Source: Cyathus striatus (lineage: Eukaryota; Basidiomycota; Agaricomycetes; Agaricales; Nidulariaceae). Taken from it: a stretch of DNA of 64,000 nt. A program made the translations under genes and the position numbers. The notes beneath the pieces were generated by a model. The model worked only from the letters and a program-made list of their open reading frames with translations, did no database searches and was not told the origin of the DNA. The stretch is from NCBI GenBank assembly GCA_025738555.1, contig JAOVFP010000009.1:4526001-4590000 (forward strand), read 5' to 3'. Shown here in pieces: positions 9,221-20,560 of the stretch; the first letter of the stretch is position 1, and the number at the start of each line of letters is the position of its first letter.

Positions 9221-11783
9221 AGACTGAGGAAGAGAAGAGGGTTGAGGAATCTACGCGTACATTTTCTTCCTTTCTTTCTGCTCATCTTACTTACGAATAC
9301 CACAGCTTTTGCTCCCACCTCGTTCATGCACAAATTCCCCATCTCAATCGTCAACATCGAGAACCTGACAACGCCACCATACAACAAGGACGACTAGTAC
9401 ATCCGCGCCTTCATGTCAGAGATCGTACCCGCATTCAAGGACATCGCTCAGCTGAATCCTCTCTTCCGGGATCAAATCACCAACTTCAGCATCAACCAGG
9501 TACCTATCCTCGCTCTCTCCCTCGCCACCTGGCTAACGTACCCCCAGATCGCCTCAAACATCTTCGACGAACCATACAAACTAGTCGACTTCGCTGCAGC
9601 AGTATCAACAGGCGAAGTCCAAGAACTCCAAGACGTCCTCGAATCCCTCTCCATCCCAGACCATCTCCGCAAATCCCTCCTTGTCATCAAAAAAGAGCTC
9701 ATCAATGCCTAGCTCCAATCCAAACTCTCGCGAGACATCAATTCCAAGATTGCCAAATGCCAGTATCAAGAAGGAGCTGGGGATGGAGAGCAATTGCCAA
9801 TGGGAAGGATAAGCTTATTGAGAAGTTCCGAGAGAGAACGGCAGCATTGAAGATGCCTGAGGGTGTGAGGAAGGTATTTGATAGAGAACTAGCGAAGTTG
9901 CAGGGGCTGGAGCCTGCTGCTAGCGAGGCGAACGTGACGAGGAATTATTTGGATTGGATTACTCAGGTTCGTCCCCTCCCTCTCCCTCGTCGTTTCGTAC
10001 TGACGCAGCGTAGATCCCTTGGGGCAGACATACCCCCGAAAACTACTCCATCACGCATGCCCAAAAAGTCCTCGACGAAGACCACTACGGCCTCACAGAT
10101 GTCAAATCCCGCATCCTCGAATTCCGCGCTATAGGCAAACTCCGCGGAACCGTCCAAGGCAAGATCATGTGTCTCGTTGGTCCTCCTGGCGTTGATCGAC
10201 GAGGTGGATAAGATCGGGAGGGGGCATAATGGCGATCCTGCTAGCGCCCTTTTGGAGATGTTGGATCCAGAACAGAATGGCGCTTTCCTTGATCATTAGT
10301 GCGTTCTTCTTCCCCTTCTTCATGTTCGTGTATGCTGACGAGTTCCGTAGCATGGACGTCCCCATCGACCTATCTCGCATCTTGTTCGTGTGTACCGCCA
10401 ACAACCTGGACATCATCCCTGCCCCGCTGCTCGACCGTATGGAGGTCCTCGAAGTCTCAGGTTATGTCTCAAAGGAGAAGAGCACCATTGCCTCTCGCTA
10501 CCTCGGCCCTCAAGCTAAGGAGGCCAACGGTCTTGGTAGCGCTGACGTCGTTCTCGACGAAGCCGCTGTCGATATTCTGATCAAGTACTACTGCCGTGAG
10601 AGTGGTGTTTGTAACCTGAAGAAGCATATTGATAAGGTGCGTGTTTTACTTCTATGCGTCTATGAAACCTGGCTGATAGTGGCCATAGATAGATCTACCG
10701 CAAAGCTGCATTGAAACTCGTCCAGGATCTGGGTGAGGAGACGTTCCCTGAACCCAAGGAAGGCGAGGTTAGCCCTGAGGCTGCAGCTACCGCCGTCGAA
10801 GGCGAAGCTTCCTCTACAACCACCGCCGAGGACTCAACGTCCAAGTCTACGCCCGAGGAGAAGCCTCAAACAATACCCAGCACCGCGCCCAAAGCCAACG
10901 AACCGCAAGCCGAATCCACTAGCGCTGAAGACCCCGAGAAGGCCGTGACGACGCAGGAGCGCAAGCCGATGGAGATTCCCGCTGACGTTCACGTTCGCAT
11001 TACACCCGACAATCTGAAGGATTATGTTGGTCCACCAGTGTACCAAAAGGACCGGATGTATGCTTCCCCTCCTCCGCCGGGTGTTAGCACTGGTCTTGGG
11101 TATCTCGGGAATGGGAGTGGTGCGGTTATGCCTATCGAGGCTATTGTACATTTGCATATTTTCTTTTGCGTTGGGTGATACTGATAGGATTGGTTGTAGA
11201 GTATCCCGGGGAAAGGTGGTCTGCAGCTTACTGGTAAGCTGGGCGAAGTCATCCGGGAGGGCGCAAACATCGGCCTTAGCTGGGTCAAAGCCCACGCGTA
11301 CGACCTCGGTATCGCAGCGAGCCCTGACGACCAATTCCTTACCGACCGCGATATTCACGTGCATATGCCTGAAGGTAGCATAGGAAAAGAAGGCCCCAGC
11401 GCGGGGACTGCAATTCTGAGCGTGTTTGTGAGCTTGTTTACAAAGACGAAGATTGATCAGGATATTGGTGGGTACCCTCTACATTCTGCTCGAATGCTAT
11501 TCCTTATCACCTACCTTGCACAGCTATGACTGGGGAGATCTCGCTCGTTGGGCAGGTGCTCCCTGTTGGCGGGCTCAAGGAGAAGATTCTTGCTGCTCAT
11601 CGTGCGGGTATCAAGACCATCATCGCCCCTGCAGCCAACCGTCCCGACATCGAGGAGAACGTCCCCGAGAGCGTCAAGACCGGCATTCGATTCGTATACG
11701 TTGAGAATGTAAGGGAGGTGCTGGCGGAAGTGTTCAAATGTCAGCTTGTTATCGAGAAGTGGAAGGATACATTAGGCCTTTAG
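9221..11783 (+). pseudogene. PIM1: Mitochondrial Lon protease pseudogene
   Basis: Lon is the ATP-dependent AAA+ serine protease of the mitochondrial matrix. In order the gene shows the end of the substrate-binding domain ([28 protein letters not shown]), a helical region ([32 protein letters not shown]), the ATPase start ([10 protein letters not shown]), Walker B (LIDEVDK), the sensor region ([24 protein letters not shown]) and the protease domain. The catalytic Ser lies in EGPSAGT at 11398-11400 and the Lys in GGLKEK at 11577-11579. Introns fit at about 9500, 9966, 10299, 10639, 11147 and 11467. Lesions: no N-terminal targeting part; TAG at 9397-9399; a small deletion near 9757; and at 10190 a deletion joins GPPG directly to LIDEVDK out of frame, removing the Walker A GKT and some 60 residues. 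The end (KWKDTLGL) is intact. Confidence 0.95.
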
Positions 11784-12039
11784 GCGTGTTTCTGTGAGGA
11801 GAGTGCGGGTGAAGATACCTTTGCTACTCATGGATATTGTACGCGACAAGGGTTCCCTCGTCGATTGTGTAACGAGGCGTATTCGCGATAGATGCGGATG
11901 ACGTGACACCTCGTTCTGACATATGCGTTAAAGCTTGCACGGCAAATATCGACGAGGAACTAATCGGACTGGTTTATGCAATCCATCGTCCTCGCTACGC
12001 CTACATTGTCGAACACAAATGGGCCCATCGTCCTAAAGA

Positions 12040-13813
12040 GTGGTGCCGAAGTCGCTTAGATCCCAGCAGTCTACGTTGTTAAACCATGCTACGATCAATT
12101 GGCATATGTCCCCTGATATGATTGCTAGTGGGTCAGTGAGCGATCTAAGGATGAATTTGTCGGAGGACTTAAAGATCCCTGCGCGGATTGGTGCAGATTG
12201 GGTTGAGGAGGGTTTAGGGATGGTAATGAGTTTGCTGCAAATGTTGGACGTGCGCGTTTTGTTTTTTATGATGATATGATATGATATGATACTGCCGGAC
12301 GTTTAGAATTACGAGTGCTCCCGGATACGCACCACACGCTCCTTAATGACCTCAATGTGGCATCGGCAGTCGTCTCGACCCTGCGCGTCCTGTCTCATAT
12401 TCTTCAAGAAATGCAACAGCTCCGGCATCAATCTTGCCACTATCTTTATTAAGTTGCATACCACGAGCTAGCCTCGTTCTTCTACACTCTAAATTCACAG
12501 CACCGCACATCCTGAGCTGAATTGCTCATAGCCTGAGAGCTAACTGCCGGTTCGTCGTGATGCTCTTTCAAACTACCAGGGTTCTCGTGGCTCTCCACTC
12601 GGGTGCTATATTGACTGCAGCTTGTTCCACCCAAAGTTTTCGTTCTAGTGTGTATATCTTGCTACAATGAACTTGGCCTCCTAAAACTATCTTGTATCTT
12701 CGAATGCTTCATCTGGTGTCGCTGCTCACCACTCTACTGCAGCCTTGACCATGCTACCTCACTTGTTTTCGTTGAAGTTCTGTGGTAACTATCATGTAAA
12801 AATTGCATGTAGCGTCGTGTTCCTTGGACAAGTGCCAGCCTATATGATCTCTTTAGGATCTCTTATATAGGCTATCGTTGTCGTTTGAATGTATAGCGCG
12901 GTTATACCCTCCTGTAAACTTAGCAACAAGATTTTAAAACCAAAATGAATGAATGTACTCTATGACTAGCGAGTCCCGGTCCATTGATATTCATCAACTA
13001 AGTAAGACACATGTAAGAAGATGTGTCGACCAACTCTAGGTTGATACAGTATATATGTTAGTAGAAACGACGAACAGAAGAGACGCTCGTGAAGTAATCC
13101 CCCTAGTCGTAAAGCAAGCTCCAAATGCTAGGCATAACATATAGAGAAGAATCAAGGTGCATGATCGTGTTATATGACCAGAGAAATGGACGAAGGGAAA
13201 AAAATGGAGGATTGATGATGAACGAAAGAGAAGAAATAGATGCGAAAGAAGATTCCGCGAAATTTCACGCCCTCCCTCGATCCACGCATCAAGCGCCACG
13301 TCCAGTGACAGTCCCATAAGCTGCGCAAAGATTGTGAATGGATGGATAAATGTGCGGTCGTCGTTGAACATTATATGAGTGGGTCACGATCTCTCCCTCC
13401 ACCAGAACCAGAACGAGTCAAACTCCCACTCAACCCCCAGTAAACTTCTTAAAAGGAAGAGTTTGGGATTCGTGCAGTTGTGGAAGGAGGAGGCCAAGAG
13501 GCCTGTTTCCATGCAGGGTTCTCCGTCGTTTGGCATTGCTGGGCGATATGGTGAGATTGGAATAGGGAGGACGGCGAGTTCGAAGGAGAAGGAGTGGGAT
13601 GTAGACGGGGAGGGGAGGGGTGAGGTGGTTGTCAAGGAGAGCATTGATGAAGATAGGGAGGAGAAAGTCAAAGGGAGGGAAGAAAAGGATAGGAGTAGGG
13701 AATTCATGGGCAGCGTGAGGCGTATCAGCCTCGTTGAGAGACATAAGCGCACCGAGAGTAGTGTCTCTCTCACTGGCGTTGTTGAAGACACCCCTTCTCA
13801 TCCTCCTCGCTAA
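12040..13813 (+). pseudogene. Scrambled pieces of a Ser/Arg-rich gene, function unknown
   Basis: Two coding-like pieces are visible. At 12040-12240 a frame contains VPKSLRSQQ and SEDLKIPARIGADWVEEGLG. At 13379-13813 a frame contains LLKRKSLGFVQLWKEE and FMGSVRRISLVERHKRTE. From memory both resemble parts of one conserved, mostly disordered agaricomycete protein, in which the DLKIPARI part comes near the C-terminus; here it comes first, so the order is reversed. Just before 13440 a second frame (PPPEPERVKLPLNP) reads into the KRKSLGF part only after a shift. An ATGAT-type microsatellite lies at 12268-12292. I assign no function. Confidence 0.35.
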
Positions 13814-16564
13814 GGACTCTCGTACCCATCTGAGGAGTAGCATAGGCAGTCAGCCTAGTGCCGACAGACACCTCACTCGCCCATCATGGGAATGTCACGA
13901 AAGTCCGAATAGCATTGTAAGGCCTTAAGACTCATCAGTAAATCTGACAACGCATTATTTTGATCTTTCATCACGTTAACTTTTACGCGTGACATTTACT
14001 TTTAAATTCCGGCTTAGCTTCTGCTTTCGCGCCATTTAATGACCTGACGTTCGCTTTTCTATCCCTTTCAATGCTTTTCCTTCCACCACGAACTTTCACT
14101 TCAAGGGGCTTGCTAATATACGTTCGCAATTTGAGGCCGAACTTTCCGATTCTCTTTCATACCGTCTTTGCAGCGGCAAAGTTTCTTTCACGAGATGGGC
14201 TTCGATATACTAGACATAGTACAGACGTGCAGGAGATTGTTCCAGCTGTAAGTAAGTATAATTCCTACAGGGCTGAGTCCCCATTGCCGTGCTCTAAATT
14301 ACTCTCACTAACCTCATGTTCCCTTAACTTAGTCACGGTCAATGCAGCTTGACACAGCAACGTGCTTACCACTCAGTACTCATCACCCACCAACATTCTA
14401 TAGCCGAACTTATTGCTTACCACCACTTTTTGGCTCCAACAGCCCTTCTCTCAGGCCTCAACACTTGCCACTGCGCAGTGCACACCAATCCCTTGTAGTT
14501 CCTCGCCCAAGTTGTCTTGTCGACACAAGCGCTGTCAAAATTGAAACGTGAGGGATCTGGACAAGCCCTGGTCCCATCTGCCATTCGATGTCGAGAGTCG
14601 AGACGTCGAAGAGCGAAGACGGAAGGAGCTGGCCCCTGGTAGCCGAAATCACGCCATACATATTTTTAAAGACTCCGGTTCCGAGTGTGCCTTGAGGACA
14701 TTCCAACGAGTTCTAACTTCCAACCTTCACTTGCACACCTCACCCACCCCACCTTCACGAGATGTTCTCCATGCACCCACACTCAAATTGAACACAACAT
14801 GTACGCGGCAATACTCAATGACCCAGAATAACTAATGTTCTTTAGGCAGTCTTCTACTTACTCGTGACTGTTCAAGTTCACTGCTCTCGAAGGTTGAACA
14901 GTAAGTTCAAACTTTTACATACTTTATTCAACTAATTGTTTTGTGGAACTATATTAGCTCGATAGCGGTTTTTGCTAAAGATGTCGCCACCAGAGCTTGC
15001 AATTGGTTATGGATACTGGTCGGACAGGTGGATGGGGCGCTGGTGTTTACTTCAAGTACGTCTACTATATTTTAATGAATGATATCCAATTCTAAACACT
15101 ATCCTAGGTGATTAGCTCCCTTGAAACTTAGAGGTTAGTAGCGCAGGGGGATTATAGCATGGGAGAGGTGGAGTTAGATTTTATGAGCCGAGTGGAAGGA
15201 GTGGAAGAGTGTATCAGTTCTACATTCATAATTATTGTATACTTAGACTACATCAATGTTCTCTCTATAGTATTGTTGTAATATAATCACCATATTCAAT
15301 GATGTTATACCAATATTGCACAACAATTACTTATGGCTGCTTTTAAAATGTCTAGGTACTTCCAATGTTTTCTTTCCAAAGACAGCATACCTTTGAAAGA
15401 TGTTACTAGTAACTTCCATCGTCTTTTCAAGGGCTTTGAAATATGATTCTGGCGTTGCAAAGCTTGGCGCGACGTTGATCGCAAATGACCTATCGTTAGG
15501 AAGTCACGTTACGTTGATGTCTTTGATGTTGTTAGTGTCGCGTCGGACTTTAAAAGACATCAAAAGATCAAAATAATGCGATGTCAGATTTACTGATGTT
15601 AGAGTGACTCCTGGAAGTCTACGGAGATGTGGATAAGTCTGGGTTAGCCTTGGGAGAACTTTAGAGCTGGATCCGGAACTTGGAAACTCCCTTGCCGAGA
15701 CACTGCAAGATCCGGTGTGATGACTAAAACATCTGCCTGAGGTGTATAAAAAGGCACCGACTTTCTCATTTATGCACAAGGTAGGTGCAGCTTCAGATAG
15801 CATAAAGGTAAGTGGAATGGCTTAGTAAGTGATATTGGTACTAAAATGACATCGATACGGAAAGCTTAAGTAACGATAAGTAGTATTCGTAGTATAAAAT
15901 TTTGTATGTATTTTCTAGTCCAATACCATTTATTAGAATCACTGCAAGTGCATCATGGACTACAATAAAGAAATGAATTGCCTTTTTGAGTAGCCTTACA
16001 CAATATTACAAGCAATTGTAGAGACTGAATGTATTGTAAGACTCCACAGATAGCCTTACAAATCATTAGCAAGATTGTGCCACTTACAGTGCATTCTAAG
16101 GCTCCCTGCCATACCTTTCAATCATGTTTAAGGATTCGTGTTCAACAATTGCCCTTATGAGGGAGTTGGCGCCTTAAGGCATTACAATGTCTTGAAATTC
16201 ATTGTGTGGTAAACTCAACTTTTGTGACAAAACGACGAGTGGGGAATATGTAAGCATAGCAATGGTTTGCCAAAGTTCATTGACCTCCTGATACAGTCCC
16301 TAAGGACTCTAGTTATGAACTTTATAATCTCACGAACAGCTGGATCATTTGAGATATAACATGAGATGGTTCTTACATTTGCATGCAACACAATTATATG
16401 TACTAATCTAATGCAGCAGTGCAGCAGAATGCGAAAAGCAGATAAACGACGTAGGAAATACCGATAGAAGATACGAGAAAGTACGAAATGGAGACAGAAA
16501 GGGAGTAGACAAAAAGGAATAATCGGCCCAAGTCTTTGCAAGTAGCGAACGAAAAGAAAAAAGG
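13814..16564. other. No convincing gene
   Basis: Mostly AT-rich DNA with short frames. A 95-codon frame at 14548-14835 (DLDKPWSHLPFDVESRD...) is unrecognised. No terminal inverted repeats or poly-A tails were seen. Confidence 0.5.
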
Positions 16565-18545
16565 TTATAAATAGAATAAACTATATAAGTAAGGCTGCCG
16601 ACCCCATCTACGTGAACAGTATGGCGGCCATCGCTCGCCGCAGTCGCGGTCTCGCCGGTTGCGGTCAGCTGAGGGTCCTCTGGGAATGTATGACGGAACC
16701 TGAGTATGAACGCGGGGAAGGCACATATGAAGACTGGCTCGATTGAGACGAAAGAATGCCGTTACGAAGGGCGCGGGGTGCACTAGGTACAGGTCGTGGG
16801 GCAGTGGATAACGTGCTGGGATTGGATGTGAACGAGGAGCCTGACGAGCAATAAAGAGGAGGAGTAGAGGATGGGGGAGGTCGTCCACCAGACAGCAACA
16901 CTGAAGTATGAAATGACCGAGGATGTGTTTGAGGACTGCACGGACGATAGGAATCGAACCATTTTGGTAGAAGTGGAGAGGTCTCGCCGATTTCGCCTTC
17001 TTGCTGAGAAACCCGGCGAGTTTGAGGGTGGTCCAATAACAGGGTGCATTGGCAGTGAGTGGGGGCTTAGATATCTATTTGGTCAACGAGACAGTGACGA
17101 CGGGTACAGGGAGTGGGGTGTCACTCGGTAAAGGTGAAGAATCGGCGGCGATAGACTGTTCAACGAGCTCCACCTTGGCCTCATGCATAATCTCGTGCGT
17201 GAGTGGCGGAGTCGGAGCAGGCTTCGCTATTGCTCGAGGAGGCGGCGGGGAGGGAGTATGAGCCAACTTGGAGTTGTGAAGGGCGGAGGATGACAGCGGA
17301 GGAGGGTGATACCCGTTGACCTTTGGTGGTGCCATCTGGTAGTCGTCGACATCGATAACTTTCCCTTGAGCTGACGGAGGAGGTTCGACTGGAGTCGCAT
17401 CGACAGCCTCCTCTGCCAGATTATGCTGACCGTCAACAGACACCTGTATACGCAACATAAGAGGCGACAGCGGTAAAACCGGAGAGGGGGCTTTCGTGGA
17501 AAGAGCCCGTAGATAAGGTACAATAGGCGACTGCAATAAAACGGTCTGCAGCATCATAGGCGACGGAGCCAGCACCTCGTTCGTACCAACAGGCGAAACA
17601 GCCAACACCTCATTCGTACCCGCCAGAGAAACAGCGAACGCCGATGACGCACTCATTGGCGACATCTGAATGCTGGTAAGGGTAACCTCCTCTTCCCGCT
17701 GCTTCTTCTTCTGCAGCGCAAAGTCCTTGAGGGTGAGCTTGACTTTGGGAACAGGGGCCGGTTGAAGCGGAGACAATACTGATGAGGGAGAAGTATAGTG
17801 TGAAATGGATGCTTCTCGTGGCATTTCGGACGGGGGTGCGAAAGGAGATGATGGCGGCATGGACGGCGAAAAAGGAGTTGCCTGTCTTGGATACGGCTCC
17901 TGAGACGAGATGGGCGGAGCGGAGGCGGGAGGCCCACGAGGAGAAGGTGACCGAACGACGACATGAAGTGTAGGAGACTTGGAAGCAAGACTATACGCAA
18001 TCGGCACGTCAGGAGAAGAGTGACATTCATCCTGTCCTTCATAAGCTCCAACAATCTCCCCACCATCAACCATCGGTGACGATGGGCGAGACTAGGCAGT
18101 ACCAGGGCTCAATTACACCGATCGTATACTCTCTTGCTACGTCCTCAAGTCTATCAAATGAAGACACGGTCCGTCAGTCTGTTAGACCTTTCATTTCTCG
18201 ACTCCGTTCCTTGTCCCAACACAATCGAGCCAACTGCCCCTACAAGTTTCAAGGCACCGATTCTGACGCCGCGGAAGAGGTTGGTATTGTGATTGAAGGT
18301 GCTAGAGGAGGTGGGGGAGAGACGGAAGAAGATAGTTTGACGTCAGATAGCTGAGAATCTAGAAACGTCCTCGGAGAGACGTTCAGTTCATAGCTGAGAG
18401 TAGCGGGGGTGGTATCGACCGCCAGCGCAACTGCAAAAATAGTGGGTATTGCGTAAGGGGGACGAAAGGAAAACGAAAACAGAGAGAAAGCCGACCTGAA
18501 TGTTCCAGCTCGTTCTTTGACTCTCACATGCGTTTTCAAAGACAA
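16565..18545 (-). pseudogene. SET3: SET3-like 3' half (C-terminal low-complexity region)
   Basis: The minus strand gives a Pro/Ser-rich protein with a conserved basic block, PKVKLTLKDFALQKKKQREE (about 17745-17685). It also has a C-terminal end spread over two frames: APRALRNG and then PRGPSADRNRRDRDCG with WPPY and RRWGR at 16620-16700. These blocks match the tail of agaricomycete Set3-type proteins as I remember them. There is an exon-like stretch at 18430-18249 (LSYELNVSPRTFLDSQLSDV), one long frame at 18073-17075, a stop at 17075 and frameshifts near 16690. No PHD or SET domain is within reach. The repeated NEVLAxSPxG units at about 17560-17640 look like a small internal duplication. Confidence 0.55.
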
Positions 18546-19986
18546 TAAGATGCGGCTTTCTTTGGGTTTTCCTTCCTCACACTCGCGAGATGGAGAGCGC
18601 CTCGAGGCCGTGGGTTGAGAGTATTAGTAGAGCTTTCAGCACCGAGGTGGTGGGAGAGAGAGGGCGAGATGGATGATGATGGCAGTATGCAACAGCGGGG
18701 GAACTGCAAAAATTAGGCTGTTTGTGTTCGAAGTGTAAACCAAATACACCTCGGTATTCTCGGCTACCAACCACTGTATTTACCGGCAAGCACTTCCGGG
18801 TGGCAGTGCTGCGTGCCTTACACTTTTCTTTTGTTATGTACATCTCTCTCAAATCTCGTTGGCACTTGTGGGCACCTTGTAGGTCCCTATTGGCCCACGC
18901 ACATTTCCTTTAGCCATTTCTTTACGCTCAACGCTTCTACGATGACTCAAGATATCCCTGAACTCGGGTAAAATCGCGCACAACCTCAGTCAGATGGCAT
19001 TGGATAATATTCTGGATGCGTTGCTTGTTCTCCGTTAGCCCTTTGTTCACCTCAATACGCTCAACGCCTCGAGGATTTATCCACAAAGCGCACCATATGG
19101 TTTCCAATTCTTCCAACATACTTACATGCTCTCATCATCGTTTTCCCTTTTGTCCCATCTAACATGTGTTGACTCACGTCACCTAAGTTATCGTCAATTT
19201 CTCCTACAAGCATCGACAGGATCTATTTCAGCATGTAAATCCGACATTCCAGAGTATGATATCCCAGTCACAGCATTATAATCTGAATTTTAAATTAAGC
19301 ACCTTATACACTAAGCCTGTATCTGCTCAATAATTTGATACATGATCATGAAACTCCGATGAATTCTGCCAGCAACAACGCTGCTGCAACTACCACCTCC
19401 AACTTCTATAGACTATTAGCCACATTTATGATATTACGAAGATCGCTTGCGATTCAATCAGCATTGCCACTATGTTGATATACTCGTGTCCATGACTACT
19501 GCCCAATGCTTTTCGAATCCTGTACCAGTAAAGAAGTGGACATCCCACAATTAACATCGTGAGCATTTGATTATTTCGAATAAGTAAACGAAGTTATATC
19601 CGTTACCAAACATCGCCTCTTCGAGTCCTCCCCAGTTTGAAGTCGTGATATATTGCAAAGCAATGTCATATCTTCATATACACTATGTTACTCAATTAAT
19701 ACAACAATTGCTAATCACAACAGTTGAGACCCAAAGAAATCTCGATTTTCCTGTAGGTAATGAGAAAACATAGAAACTCTCTCACTGTACTCGAGCTTCC
19801 TCCCAGAAACTTTATGCCAGATAACACATCCTCAAATTGTCATAAAACATTTTTTCTAATTTTCAATCCTTTATTTTATAAGAAAGCTCGAAACTCCTTG
19901 AACTATGTATGGGGATTATTCATGTAAGCCATTCGATGTTGACGTTGTCAAGAGAAACATCAAGTTTCGAGGAAAATCACCCAAAT
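18546..19986. other. No gene seen
   Basis: AT-rich DNA with short, unrecognised frames only, the longest being about 90 codons at 18577-18852. It ends at the left border of the transposon at 19995. Confidence 0.5.
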
Positions 19987-20560
19987 GGGGCCCACAGAAT
20001 TTGACGTTGCCCTGTATTTTGACGTTGCCCAAGTGACGTTGCCTGGCGTTGCAGTGGCGTTGCATGCTGAGGTCCTGTGTTCGAGTCCTGCTCGTGCACA
20101 TGCTTAGTTAGTAATAAATACAATAAATTAGTAGGATTTCGCAATGAAAAATGTACCTTGCATTCATATAATATATATTAGCACTTGATGAGGAATATGA
20201 ACCATGTATAACAGGTATAACTTATAATCTCACAGTGAAATAAGTTGGAAATAAGTATTTTTTTCCTTTGTACACAAAATTTCTACTCTAGACAGCTTGT
20301 AGATTAGTTAATACATGATATATAGAAATAAAAGTAAAGATTTCATAGAGATACATGCACTCTACTCATTTTTATACTAGTTGAATGGGGAGGGGTGAAA
20401 ATCAATGAACACTGATCTTGAATGCGTCGTGTCGACTCCTTCATTTATTTCATGCTCTACGACTCTCCCAGATTTCTTTTAATTTAACTGATTCAATGTA
20501 AATTATATATCAATAGTAGAGAAAGATATTCTATGTTGTAAGTTCTCAATAGAAATTAAT

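Noticed and set aside
16935..16965. tRNA 3' end lookalike (AGGAATCGAACC)
   Set aside because: Stem pairing fails and it lies within the SET3 3' coding region.
20075..20105. tRNA-like B box (TGTTCGAGTCC) in the left end of the transposon
   Set aside because: The stem bases on both sides do not pair and there is no matching acceptor or D arm; it is part of the element's subterminal sequence.
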